From contig NZ_JASVWB010000002.1 in NCBI RefSeq assembly GCF_030287445.1, positions 7,378,001 to 7,442,000 on the forward strand: a DNA stretch of 64,000 nt. Reading direction: 5' to 3'. This DNA is from Streptomyces sp. ALI-76-A. GTDB lineage: Bacteria; Actinomycetota; Actinomycetes; Streptomycetales; Streptomycetaceae. Position 1 is the first letter of the stretch, and each line of letters begins with the position of its first letter. Shown in pieces: positions 19,256 through 28,064 of the stretch. Under the pieces are notes generated by a model. The model saw nothing but the letters and a program-made list of their open reading frames with translations, ran no database searches and was not told where the DNA came from. Made by a program: the position numbers and the translations under genes.

Positions 19256-20107
19256 TTACTTGCCGTAGGCCAGGGTGAACAGGAACGCCCAACCCTTCGG
19301 CCCGATTTCAACGTCCCAGGTCGAGCCCTGAGCCGCGTACTGCGGGTACTTCCGATGGAAGATCCCGACGCCTTCCTGAGTCTTCGGGCCGTAGTTGTCC
19401 GACTCGGGAACGCTCTTGTTCATGAATCCAGCGGCCTTCAGGGCACGCTGAAGCTTCTCCGCCGAGGGCTTCGAGCTGTTCGGCTGAAGGCCCTTCGGGA
19501 AAGCCGGGGGAACGTACTTCGAAGGCTTCGGCTTCGGCTTCGGGGCCGGGGTCGGCTTCGGTGCAGGGGTCGAAGGCTTCGGGTTCAGGTGCGCGTTCAC
19601 GCGCCCCAGGAAGTAATCCCACGGGAAGTTAGGACCGGGGTCATAGTGGTTGGTCTGGCCGTAAGCCTTCGACACGTCAATGTGACCGACGATCCCGCGC
19701 TTACCGGCCTTCAGCTCAGAAGCGGTGAGCTTCCGGGCCGGGATGTTGTGCTTCCGGCACCAGCCGGCCACGACCTTAGCCGCGTTCTCCAGCACACCCT
19801 TCGAATACTGGTCGAGCCATTCGGCCCGAGACTGACGCGCGTACCCGGCAAGCTCGATGCCCAGGCCGTCAGAGTTCGCGCCCGGTGCGTGCCAGGCGCG
19901 GTCACCATCGGCGACGCAGCGAACGGCGCTGTTGTTGTCCACGCACACATGCGCCGAAGCCTTCGAGCTAGCGGACATGGTCGCGAACCAATGCGCGACA
20001 TTCTCGGCAGTCATCGGCCCCTCGGGGGCCTCCATGTCGTGAATGACGATCACGCGAATAGGGACAGTGCGGCCAGGGCCGTACCACTTAGCCTGTACGA
20101 ATTCCAT
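19256..20107 (-). CDS. Endolysin: N-acetylmuramoyl-L-alanine amidase with peptidoglycan-binding domain
   Basis: A 283-aa protein. Residues 1-175 are an Amidase_2 domain: VIVIHDMEAPE supplies the first zinc His, AWHAPGANSDGLGIELAG and IVGHIDVSK...HYDPGPNFPWD supply the others. Then a Lys/Pro-rich linker (about 180-200) leads to a C-terminal peptidoglycan-binding-type domain (LQRALKAAGFM...YGPKTQEGVGIFHRKY). There is no signal peptide, consistent with holin-dependent release. Confidence 0.9.
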   Translation of the reverse strand: MEFVQAKWYGPGRTVPIRVIVIHDMEAPEGPMTAENVAHWFATMSASSKASAHVCVDNNSAVRCVADGDRAWHAPGANSDGLGIELAGYARQSRAEWLDQYSKGVLENAAKVVAGWCRKHNIPARKLTASELKAGKRGIVGHIDVSKAYGQTNHYDPGPNFPWDYFLGRVNAHLNPKPSTPAPKPTPAPKPKPKPSKYVPPAFPKGLQPNSSKPSAEKLQRALKAAGFMNKSVPESDNYGPKTQEGVGIFHRKYPQYAAQGSTWDVEIGPKGWAFLFTLAYGK

Positions 20108-20109
20108 TG

Positions 20110-20439
20110 TCAGTTTCCTTCCGGGGCGGTTCGAATAAGGGAAGTAAGTTCCTGGTGCTGGGCCAGGACGAGGGCCTTCAGATCGGCTATTGCGGCCTGT
20201 CCAGTGACAAGCTCGGAAAGGTGCCGATTCTCGGCTTCGAGTCGAGCGACACGGCCGCTCAGTTCGTCAAGTTGCGCTTCGAGCCGATCAGCTCGGGCCT
20301 TCTGCGCTTCTGCCTCGCCCTTCCAAATCTCGGCCGTAGCGTTATCCGCATCCGACCGGACGCGAACGTAGGCGGCCCCGAGGGCGCCGAGAGTGGCGAG
20401 AGCACCGAAGACCCAACCAGCGATACCGAGGAGATCCAA
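20110..20439 (-). CDS. Membrane-anchored coiled-coil protein
   Basis: A 109-aa protein: N-terminal hydrophobic segment (LLGIAGWVFGALATLGALGAAYV), then a long heptad-like helix (AEAQKARADRLEAQLDELSG, RVARLEAENRHLSELV). In this position, before the amidase, it may be a second holin-type or lysis-accessory protein. Two membrane lysis proteins are common in actinophages. Confidence 0.65.
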   Translation of the reverse strand: MDLLGIAGWVFGALATLGALGAAYVRVRSDADNATAEIWKGEAEAQKARADRLEAQLDELSGRVARLEAENRHLSELVTGQAAIADLKALVLAQHQELTSLIRTAPEGN

Positions 20440-20458
20440 GGGTCTATCTTTCAGATGA

Positions 20459-21001
20459 TCAGGAGTTGCCGAGCCAACGGAATTCCATTCCGGTTACGCG
20501 CTGACCCGATTCGAGGTTCAGTGTCGAGCCGCAGTTTTGCCACGCGAATAGTTCGTAGTGGTCACCGGCAACGCAAGTAAGTTCAAAAGTGCGTGCTACG
20601 ACCGTAGAAGACCCGTTAACGGCCGCAGAGTTCACGGTGCTCACCGTGTTGCCTCCACCGGAGGTGCCGCCCGAGTTAAGCCGAAGGTTCAACTGTCGGT
20701 AGCCGGTCGAGTTGCTGACGAAGCGACCGTAGAAGCTCACCAGGAATTGACCAGAGGTATTGATTGTGATGCGACTCGGGTTAGTCGTCGTCGAGTGCAT
20801 CGAATCCGTGTCCCACGGTTCCGAATCGAACGAAACCAGCGTGCTAACGGAAGTAGTCAGGGGGGTGACGGCACTCGAATACGCGTTTACACGCGGCGGG
20901 TTCATCAGGAAGTCGATCGGGGTTTTAGCGGCAGCAATCAGCTTCGCTGCCGTGACCTTCTCGCCCGCGAGGAAGCTTTGAGTAGCGGGAACGGTAGCCA
21001 T
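20459..21001 (-). CDS. Minor tail / receptor-binding protein, beta-sandwich type
   Basis: A 180-aa protein. The N-terminus (FLAGEKVTAAKLIAAAKTPIDF) is a motif common at the start of actinophage tail proteins. The rest is beta-rich, with Ser/Thr/Asn-rich strands ending in GMEFRWLG, resembling a C1q/TNF-like jelly roll. It lies between the large tail protein and the lysis genes, where host-contact proteins are usual. Confidence 0.68.
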   Translation of the reverse strand: MATVPATQSFLAGEKVTAAKLIAAAKTPIDFLMNPPRVNAYSSAVTPLTTSVSTLVSFDSEPWDTDSMHSTTTNPSRITINTSGQFLVSFYGRFVSNSTGYRQLNLRLNSGGTSGGGNTVSTVNSAAVNGSSTVVARTFELTCVAGDHYELFAWQNCGSTLNLESGQRVTGMEFRWLGNS

Positions 21002-21035
21002 AGCGGCCAGACTCCAAAGGGGAAAGACACACCAA

Positions 21036-21060
21036 AGGGGCGGCCAGGACGGCCGCCCCC
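21036..21060. terminator. Hairpin between tail genes
   Basis: GGGGCGGCC-AGGAC-GGCCGCCCC; a GTGTAAAC variant follows at 21066-21073. It may reduce read-through from the tail genes into the lysis genes. Confidence 0.65.
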
Positions 21061-21080
21061 AGGGCGTGTAAACGTGCTGA

Positions 21081-23882
21081 TCAGTAGGCCAGGACCGCCG
21101 TGCGGTCGAGCCTGCCTAGCGCGGAATCTTCGAGAATCCACACGTCGGAACCATCGGCAGGGGACAGGGAAAGCGTCGTCACCCATTCGAGGGTTGACCC
21201 GTTCACGGAAACGTCCGTGTCGATCGCCTCGACATAGAAGTCAAGTTCCGAATCCGGGGCCGCCGTAGGCAGATCGGTAAGCGTGATCCGGTCGCCGATC
21301 TCGACGCCCAGGGCGACGAGGAACAGGCCCGGTGTAGCCGTAGCCTTCAGAGTCACCGAATCGCACCGAACCATAGGTTCGGCATACGTGTTCAGCCGCG
21401 TGTAAGCCGCATCCTGAATCGCTTGATCCGAGGTCACCCCTAGCTCAATGCTGGTCGACTTACGGCCGTAGGCTGCAATGGAAGCCTGATCCTTCAGAAC
21501 ACCTTCGACGCCGTTAGTCCGCTTGTACGTGACCTCATTGATAATGCGGTCATCGTCCATCTCGAACTGAAGGCCAGGCTCCCAAGGAAGCCCGACGCTA
21601 TCGCCCAGCACGAACCGAACCGCCGCCGCTTGACGCCGTGCCCGGTTGTGATAGGTGAGCCTTCCGTCACCATCCATGAAGAGATACCCGGAAGCGTCCT
21701 GAGCGGCCCCCTGAAGCTCATCAAGCGCACTCGCGCCCGTACTCCAGTCAGGCTCTAGAAGTGTGCTCAGGCCAGCGTCTAGCGCCGTCTCGCCCTGATA
21801 CTTCGCCATGTCCGCGATACGCCCGATGCGGGCATTCTCGTTCTCGGTCAGGGCCGTACCCTGGCCGAGACTCCAGATATCCCGCTGTTCCTGCCAGGAC
21901 ATACGACGATCCATGATGAACAGGTGGCCGTGTCGACCGTTCGCATATTCGTTGTAGATCGAGCCGGCCTGGCGACCTCCGAAAGACGCCCAGCGAAGGT
22001 CACGGATATCCGTGTTCGCCGGGGCCGGACCGGGGTCCGAATCCCGGAAATCGCCGTCGTAGTACAGCCGCGTAAGGCCCTGCTGTATGTGAACCATAAC
22101 GAAGTGCGAAACGCCCGAGCTTAGGGCGTAGTTAGACACGAAGCTAGTAACCGTGCCATCCGTGTAAGTCGTCGTGACCCCGAGGAAGCCGTTACTGTCC
22201 ATGCGAATCTTCAGCAATTCGCTACCGGTATCAGCCCAACCCTGAAAGAGGGTTACCCAGCTTCCGGCACTCGGCCGAGTCGGGTTAGTCCAGAAGCCAA
22301 CGGTGAAATCCGTTCCCAGGGGGAACGTTCTCGTACCGCCTTCGCAGATATCAACGACCGTGCCCTGATTGCTCGACACGTTCGCCAGGCTGTAACAGGT
22401 GGTCGCATCTCTGGCCACGATGGAATCAGCACCGAGAAGGGGAGTGCCCGGACCGTACTTCGAAGCAACAAGCTTCGCGGGTTGCTGGTCGTTCGCCAGG
22501 TTCTCAAGCCTGGTCGAGCCGACCGGATCGCCGAGGGTCCAATAGCCGAGGGGTTCCGCCCGAAGTATCTCGGCTTGCATTGCGGCCCGTAGATCGGTGT
22601 TGCTGAGTACAGAGAAGCCGTCCACGGCCGAAACGTCGACCGAGGCCGTAAGGCCGTCAACGGCAACGGGCCATTTCTCGATGTACCCGTGAAAGATCGA
22701 GCCGCCAGGACTCCACTCCGAAGCCGTCGAGCCCTGCTCTATCTGAAGCTCATCAAGGAACAGATAGGCGTTATTGTCGCCGCCCGAGGAACCGATTTCG
22801 ATTCCAGCCCAACCCGCAACCGAGGGGGCCGTTCCCGAGATCGAGAACGAAACCCACTGGCCGTTAACGAGGGTGATCTGAGCCGTAGAAGAGCTGGAGT
22901 TGTAGAACGAGCCATCGGGCCGATACCACCGGATGCGCGCCCGAACCTTCGTGGCCGGCGCGCTCGCGCCTAGCCTGATCTGGCCGGAAGCGACGTACGT
23001 GCTTCCGCCGACCACCTTCGCCAGGCCGACAGGCTTCGTGCTGCCGAAGCCGCAGTAGACCGAGCTAGCCCAATCCGCGGAGCCGTTGTTGCCCAGGTCA
23101 ACGCGGATCGAGCCTGCGCCACTCTTCGGGAAGTCCGCCCATGCGTTGGTAGTTCCGGCACTGTGCGAAGTCGAGAACATCGCCGAGGAGCGCGTTACGT
23201 CGCCGCCCGTAGACACGTCCTTCGGGGCCAGGTTCGCGGTACGAACCCGCACCCTTCGCCGAGGGACGACGTTCGGGTAGTACGGCTGAGTCTTGAACCA
23301 CTCGGCCTTTTCCCCGTACGCCTCGAAGGTCCCCGTGTTCCCTTCCGGGTAGGTGTCCGCGTAGATGTACAGAACGGCCGTAGCCGTTCCGGCGGGTGGG
23401 GCCTCTTCGTGCGTGTAAACGGCCTTCGTCCAGTCGGCGACGAAGCGCGTGCCCTGCACCCAACGGAGCGTATTCCCGCCCGCGTCGAGCCACTTCACCG
23501 CGAAGTAGCAGGACACCGGGCGGCCGTTCGTCCAGACCGTTCGGGACATGATCCGTGGCTTCTGGTCGTCGTCCACCTGGCCCACGTTGATAGTCGAGAT
23601 GATCGTGTTGTTGGCCCGGTTGCTCAGGTCCCACGTATAGGCGCCCGAGAAGCCCGAGAGGATGTTTCCCCCCAACTTCTGTTTGCCGGGGGTGAAACGT
23701 CCATCGCTGTTGTCGAGCTTCAGGGAGAGCGTTCCCGCCTCGATCCGGTCAAGCTCATTGTTCCGGCCGCGCCGGACCTGAAACCCCTCGACGTAATCGC
23801 TAATGTCGGTCCACGAATACGAGGAGGAGAAGGGGCCACCGTCAAAGGCGACTTCGACGGTGACCTTCGGGATTGAAGCCAT
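21081..23882 (-). CDS. Large minor tail protein with lectin-like domain
   Basis: A 933-aa protein. The N-terminus (VTVEVAFDGGPFSSSYSWTDISDYV...LDRIEAGTLSLKLDNSDG) is typical of actinophage distal tail/baseplate proteins. A central LamG-like region (about 470-650; TDFTVGFWTNPTRPSAGSWV, GVSHFVMVHIQQGLTRLYYD) suggests carbohydrate binding. The C-terminal third resembles Dit/Tal-like tail-tip modules. It lies directly after the tape measure gene. Likely role: host adsorption. Confidence 0.8.
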   Translation of the reverse strand: MASIPKVTVEVAFDGGPFSSSYSWTDISDYVEGFQVRRGRNNELDRIEAGTLSLKLDNSDGRFTPGKQKLGGNILSGFSGAYTWDLSNRANNTIISTINVGQVDDDQKPRIMSRTVWTNGRPVSCYFAVKWLDAGGNTLRWVQGTRFVADWTKAVYTHEEAPPAGTATAVLYIYADTYPEGNTGTFEAYGEKAEWFKTQPYYPNVVPRRRVRVRTANLAPKDVSTGGDVTRSSAMFSTSHSAGTTNAWADFPKSGAGSIRVDLGNNGSADWASSVYCGFGSTKPVGLAKVVGGSTYVASGQIRLGASAPATKVRARIRWYRPDGSFYNSSSSTAQITLVNGQWVSFSISGTAPSVAGWAGIEIGSSGGDNNAYLFLDELQIEQGSTASEWSPGGSIFHGYIEKWPVAVDGLTASVDVSAVDGFSVLSNTDLRAAMQAEILRAEPLGYWTLGDPVGSTRLENLANDQQPAKLVASKYGPGTPLLGADSIVARDATTCYSLANVSSNQGTVVDICEGGTRTFPLGTDFTVGFWTNPTRPSAGSWVTLFQGWADTGSELLKIRMDSNGFLGVTTTYTDGTVTSFVSNYALSSGVSHFVMVHIQQGLTRLYYDGDFRDSDPGPAPANTDIRDLRWASFGGRQAGSIYNEYANGRHGHLFIMDRRMSWQEQRDIWSLGQGTALTENENARIGRIADMAKYQGETALDAGLSTLLEPDWSTGASALDELQGAAQDASGYLFMDGDGRLTYHNRARRQAAAVRFVLGDSVGLPWEPGLQFEMDDDRIINEVTYKRTNGVEGVLKDQASIAAYGRKSTSIELGVTSDQAIQDAAYTRLNTYAEPMVRCDSVTLKATATPGLFLVALGVEIGDRITLTDLPTAAPDSELDFYVEAIDTDVSVNGSTLEWVTTLSLSPADGSDVWILEDSALGRLDRTAVLAY

Positions 23883-23884
23883 GC

Positions 23885-26800
23885 TTAAAGTCCCGTCCTT
23901 CCCCCGTTGCGCTTTCCGTTGCGAACGATCTCGTCTCGAATGGTGGTGGCAATGCTCTTGGCTAGGGCCTTCTCGGCCGTGACGTTGCCTTGAACGGTGA
24001 CGTGAACCACCGGGGCGGCCTGGCCGCCCGAGGCCCCCTGAAGGGCCATTGCACGGGCTATAGACCTGTTAGCAAGCCGACCGGACGGGCGAGTGCCCGC
24101 CATCTCGTCGACAGCCTTTTGAACGTCGCCCTGGCCGTTGCGGATACCGTTCGTGAAACCGGCCGCAGTGAAGCCGCCCAGGCCCATGAAGACACGGCTA
24201 GGAGACTTGATCCCCAGGGCCTTCTTCAGGGCCTTAACCATGGCCTTCGACATGTTCTCGATAGCCTTGGTCAGGTGCTTCTCTTTGGCCTTCAGGCCCC
24301 TGATAAGGCCCTCGGTCGCCTTGATACCCGCGTTGTAGTAGTTGCCCGCCACCTGGCTTCCGAGAGCGTTGGACTGGGAACCGATCGCCGAGTAGGTCGA
24401 GTTCAGTTCCTTGATCTGTCCGCCTCCGGCATTGAGAAGGGCTGCGGCCATCTGGCCGCCCTCTTCGGGGCCGGCCTGGGCAAGTTCCGAAATGATGCCC
24501 TTACCGAGGCCACGCTTCGCGAGAGTGGCAAGGTTCTTCCGGAAGTCGACGATGCCCTTTAGCTTCGCCTTCAGGCGACCGATGATCGCGCTAGCCGAGT
24601 TGTCCCCGTACTGCGAAGTGTCGAGAGCCCCCATGAAAGAGCCGTAGTCCTTCGCCTTCGAGGACACCGAAGAAGCCATATCGGCCTTAGCCTTCTTCAG
24701 GTCAGTCAGCTTCGCGTTCGCGTTGCCGATGGCCTTCTGAATCTTCTCCCGTTCCTTCGCAAGCTTCGTCAGCTTCCTGTTCTGAGAGCTGATGTACTTG
24801 TGAAGGCTGTCAGCCTTCTTCTTCGAAATGGCCTTACCCTTGTAAGCCTTCGTGATCAGCTCATGAAGCTTCTTCGAGGTAGCCGCAACCTTCTTCGAGC
24901 CCCCGAGCATTCCCTTAACGAGACCTTCGGTGACCCACTTACCGATTTCCTTCATGACGCGGGAAGGGGAGTGGATTCCGAGAGCCTTCTTAATCGGGCC
25001 GGGGATCTTGTCGACGATGGCCTGAGCCGCACTCATCACACGGCTTAGGGAGCCCCGAATACCGTTCACGATTCCGTCGATGATGTTCCGGCCGATGCTG
25101 AGCATCTGGCCGGGCAGGCCAGACAGGGCGGCCTTCGCCTTACCGGGAATCTCCTTCACGGCCGAGACGAGGTTAGAGAGCTTGCCCTTCGCCGAGGTGT
25201 ACAGCGACGTGAAGCCATTCACGAAGAAGTTCTTCACGGCGGTCACGCCCGAGGACGCATAGCCGCGAATGGTGCCCATGACGCCCGAGAAGTGTCCGGT
25301 TATGCCGCTCCAAATGCTCTTGAAGAGCGAGCTAACGGCCTTCCAAGCCAGGGACCAAATCCCCTTCACGGCATCGACACCGAGCTTCAGAACCGTCTTT
25401 ATCGTGTTCCAGACGGCCCGGAAAATTCCAACGATGATGTTCCAGACACCCGAGAAGATTTGCTTGATGCCCTGCCAGGCCCTCGACCAGTCACCAGTGA
25501 AGACGCCTATGAAGACGTTGTAGATCCCCTGGATAACCGAGAGCACACCGGAAATCACCTGCCATACGGCATTCCAAGCGACCTTGACATAGTTAATGAG
25601 CGTGGCCCCGAAGGTCTGCCAAAGCCACTTCACAACGGCTATGAAGCCCTGAATCTCAAGCTTGATGAAGTCGAGATACGTCATGAAGGTCTGCCAGAGC
25701 TGAACGAGAACAGGCTGAGCCTTCGCCCAAAGCTCTTGAAAGACCGGCATTAGCTGAGTCTTGAAGAACGTCACGAACTGAGACACGGCCGGCCCGACGA
25801 CCGCCCATATACCAGAGAGCTTCTGCCCGAGCTGGTCGAGCGCGGTCCGTGCGGCCCCCGTCTCGAAGCTGGTCTTGATCCTCGAACCGATCTCGCCCAG
25901 GCCCCGCAGGAACGGGGCCGTAGCCTGGCCGATCTTGTCGAAGGTCGGACCGAGCTTCTTACCAACGCCCTCGAACGCCGTAATCGCCGAAGCCGCAGCG
26001 TTCGTGAAGCCCATTTCGAGCTTCCGTTTAAACGTCGTCAGCTTCGCCGCAGCGTTGTTGTGCATGGTGTCGGCCATCTGATCGGCCGCACCACCAACCT
26101 TCCCGAGGGAGTCAACCGCGCTCTTCGGGTCAATCGAGTAAAGGGCCTTACCGAGGTCTTCGCTCTGAGTTCCAAAAAGCTGTACGGCGGCCTGAGACTG
26201 CTTAACCGGGTCCTTCATTCCCCGAAGCTTGTCCATGGTTTCCTGAAGCGCGTCAGAGGCAGTCTTACCGCCCTGGCCAATGCGCTTAGCCATGTCCGAA
26301 GCATCGAGCCCGATAGCCTTGAATCCGTCAGCTGTGGTCTTGCTGCCGTCGACCGCGCGAATCGAAAATTCCTTGATCGCATCGGCGACGATATCGGCGT
26401 CTCGGGCACCGCCCTTCAAACCCTGGGAAAGGATTCCGGTAGCCGTAGCGCCGTCGAGACCCAGCTTCCTAAACTGAGTTCCATATTCGTTCAAAGTGTC
26501 CAAAAAGTCTTCCGACTTGTCGACACCGTTAGTGAAGCCCGCGGCGACAATGTCAAGGGCTTCATCCGCATTCTTAGCCAGACCATTTCGGAGAAGGTTC
26601 GCAACGGCCCGAGTGGTGCCGCCAATCTCCTGATCCATGACTTCGGCAATGGTGCCGACCTTCGCCGCAATCGGCTTAAAGTCCACGTCGTTAACCGACA
26701 TGTTCAGGTCTTGAGAGACCCGCTTGACTATCTCGCCAGTCTCGGCCGTCGATTCGCCGAAGCCCTTAACGTAAAGGTCACCAGCAAGCTTGCCGGCCTG

Positions 26801-27082
26801 AGCCGCATCCTTGCCCGTAAGACCGAGCTGAGCCGCAAGCTTCGCGCGGTTCTCGATCTCTTCGAGGCCCTTCGCGAAGGCCAGGAGACCCGCCAGGGGG
26901 AGGGCGGCCAGGACGGCCGCCCCCATACCTGCCAGGGCACCCTTAAAGCCCGCCATCTTCCCGCCCATGGCGTCGAACTGTCCGCCCGCGTCCTCGGACG
27001 TGTCAGCGAGCCCCTGAATGGCGTCCTCGGCGGAATCGGCGTTGCCGACAATGACAACGCGAAGGGTCCTCGAATCCGCCAT
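23885..27082 (-). CDS. Tape measure protein
   Basis: A 1065-aa protein, the longest phage gene: helical, Ala/Gly/Lys-rich, with hydrophobic segments in the middle (ALAGMGAAVLAALPLAGLLA near 50; repeated WxxI/VW motifs around 480-560). The repeated IxxGIxSPSRVFxG-type motif (IHSPSRVMKEIG, IKSPSRVFMGLG) is typical of siphoviral tape measures. It determines tail length and passes DNA. Its ATG overlaps the stop of the frameshifted chaperone (TAATG). Confidence 0.93.
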   Translation of the reverse strand: MADSRTLRVVIVGNADSAEDAIQGLADTSEDAGGQFDAMGGKMAGFKGALAGMGAAVLAALPLAGLLAFAKGLEEIENRAKLAAQLGLTGKDAAQAGKLAGDLYVKGFGESTAETGEIVKRVSQDLNMSVNDVDFKPIAAKVGTIAEVMDQEIGGTTRAVANLLRNGLAKNADEALDIVAAGFTNGVDKSEDFLDTLNEYGTQFRKLGLDGATATGILSQGLKGGARDADIVADAIKEFSIRAVDGSKTTADGFKAIGLDASDMAKRIGQGGKTASDALQETMDKLRGMKDPVKQSQAAVQLFGTQSEDLGKALYSIDPKSAVDSLGKVGGAADQMADTMHNNAAAKLTTFKRKLEMGFTNAAASAITAFEGVGKKLGPTFDKIGQATAPFLRGLGEIGSRIKTSFETGAARTALDQLGQKLSGIWAVVGPAVSQFVTFFKTQLMPVFQELWAKAQPVLVQLWQTFMTYLDFIKLEIQGFIAVVKWLWQTFGATLINYVKVAWNAVWQVISGVLSVIQGIYNVFIGVFTGDWSRAWQGIKQIFSGVWNIIVGIFRAVWNTIKTVLKLGVDAVKGIWSLAWKAVSSLFKSIWSGITGHFSGVMGTIRGYASSGVTAVKNFFVNGFTSLYTSAKGKLSNLVSAVKEIPGKAKAALSGLPGQMLSIGRNIIDGIVNGIRGSLSRVMSAAQAIVDKIPGPIKKALGIHSPSRVMKEIGKWVTEGLVKGMLGGSKKVAATSKKLHELITKAYKGKAISKKKADSLHKYISSQNRKLTKLAKEREKIQKAIGNANAKLTDLKKAKADMASSVSSKAKDYGSFMGALDTSQYGDNSASAIIGRLKAKLKGIVDFRKNLATLAKRGLGKGIISELAQAGPEEGGQMAAALLNAGGGQIKELNSTYSAIGSQSNALGSQVAGNYYNAGIKATEGLIRGLKAKEKHLTKAIENMSKAMVKALKKALGIKSPSRVFMGLGGFTAAGFTNGIRNGQGDVQKAVDEMAGTRPSGRLANRSIARAMALQGASGGQAAPVVHVTVQGNVTAEKALAKSIATTIRDEIVRNGKRNGGRTGL
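26026..26033. repeat. GTTTAAAC palindrome inside the tape measure gene
   Basis: One of the few exact GTTTAAAC copies inside a coding region, so it is not explained by promoter function. Confidence 0.6.
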
Positions 27083-27551
27083 TAGTAAGACTCCCGACTA
27101 GTGTTGTACTCGTTCATGTACTCGCAGAAAGCGCGATACTCGGCGGCCGTAAGGCCGCGAACTTCACCGGGAGTCATGCGGTAGAACCGGCAGAACGCCG
27201 CCCGATCCTTTAGGCGTTCTGCGCGTCGCCGTTTCCCTGGCCGTCCTCGGTGCCGACCAGCTCAAGCGCGGAGACTCGAACGTTTCGCGCGTCCTCAAGA
27301 GAGAAGCCCGGCTTCTCGGCACGCTGCGTAATCCAGATAAGGGCCTTCAGGGCCTTAGTCGGGATCTTCGTCTCAAGCTCGGGGCGGCCCTTCTCGTCGA
27401 GAACCTTCTTTCCATCCGGGCCGATAACCGGCCGAGGAGAAAGAACGTCGTAGATAGCCGCGCCTACGACCTCTTCGAAGTCTTCAAGGTCACCGATCGT
27501 CAGAACGTCCGGGTCAACGCGAAGGGAAATCGTCTCGGGGTTCGTGCTCAT
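27082..27551 (-). CDS. Tail assembly chaperone, frameshifted GT-type product
   Basis: Slipping -1 at GGGAAAC (minus strand; plus positions 27231-27237) takes ribosomes from the 113-aa frame into a frame reading ...LKDRAAFCRFYRMTPGEVRG, then LTAAEYRAFCEYMNEYNTSRESY, which stops at 27082. GGGAAAC is the X XXY YYZ slippery type used for lambda G/GT and many siphoviruses, and the extension (TPGEV...AEYRAFCEYM) is typical of T-domains that recruit tail subunits to the tape measure. About 50 residues are added. Confidence 0.88.
27210..27551 (-). CDS. Tail assembly chaperone, short G-type product
   Basis: A 113-aa acidic protein with VDPDVLTIGDLEDFEEVVG and KALKALIWITQRAEKPGFSL, typical of the G-type chaperone just before the tape measure gene. 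Its ATG overlaps the upstream stop (ATGA). The last codons contain the slippery heptamer. Confidence 0.88.
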   Translation of the reverse strand: MSTNPETISLRVDPDVLTIGDLEDFEEVVGAAIYDVLSPRPVIGPDGKKVLDEKGRPELETKIPTKALKALIWITQRAEKPGFSLEDARNVRVSALELVGTEDGQGNGDAQNA

Positions 27552-28012
27552 TCTGGGAAAGCCTCCGACATTAGGCGGTCAATGTGGTTCATGTACTCGC
27601 GGATAAGGGCAGGACCCTCTTCGCGAATTGCGGGGTGCAGGAAGTAGCCCGGTCCGCCGGCCCAACCGTCGAACTGGTTTCCTCGCCAGGGGCGGAATCC
27701 TCGGGCGATACGGCCGTTACGCGTTAGCTTCTTCGCGCCGAACTCGGCACCCATGGCATAGGGCTTTCGGGCGGAGCCGAGGCGCACGGCCGCATAGTTC
27801 TGTGTCTTCGTTGCGCGAAGGGATTGGGCTGCGGCTCTTTGCTGCCGACTAAGGCCCCCGGCCTTCTCTTTGGCCGCTTGAGTCAGCTTGTCGGCAACAT
27901 CGAAGTTCGCTTGTTTCACCTCTTGCTTTGTGCCGTCAGCACCAGCACGCGCAAGAGCGCGGGTGAACTGGGATAGGCCCTCGACATTCGCGTAAATGCC
28001 TTCAGTGGGCAT
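27548..28012 (-). CDS. Tail or head-tail joining protein, HK97 gp10-like
   Basis: A 154-aa basic protein from ATG 28012. VEGLSQFTRALARAG...NFDVADKLTQAAKEKAGG followed by a basic beta region (YAAVRLGSARKPYAMGAEFGAKK) is the layout of HK97-gp10-like proteins. Its place between major tail protein and chaperones, rather than among head-completion genes, is slightly unusual. ATG 28012 is chosen over 28033 because the latter lies in the operator-containing gap. Confidence 0.65.
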   Translation of the reverse strand: MPTEGIYANVEGLSQFTRALARAGADGTKQEVKQANFDVADKLTQAAKEKAGGLSRQQRAAAQSLRATKTQNYAAVRLGSARKPYAMGAEFGAKKLTRNGRIARGFRPWRGNQFDGWAGGPGYFLHPAIREEGPALIREYMNHIDRLMSEAFPE

Positions 28013-28027
28013 AGCCCAGCACCCCCG

Positions 28028-28044
28028 TTCCAAATGATAGGTTC
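28028..28044 (-). promoter_or_regulatory. Operator/stoperator-like motif in the structural operon
   Basis: On the minus strand GAACCTATCATTTGGAA, pointing with transcription, in the gap between the major tail protein and the next gene. Confidence 0.7.
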
Positions 28045-28064
28045 AGGGCAAAAAAAGGGAGCCC

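Noticed and set aside
27003..27013. TGTCAGCGAG inside the tape measure gene
   Set aside because: It is within a coding region on the opposite strand to transcription and lacks promoter boxes and the rest of the leader. Judged a chance match.
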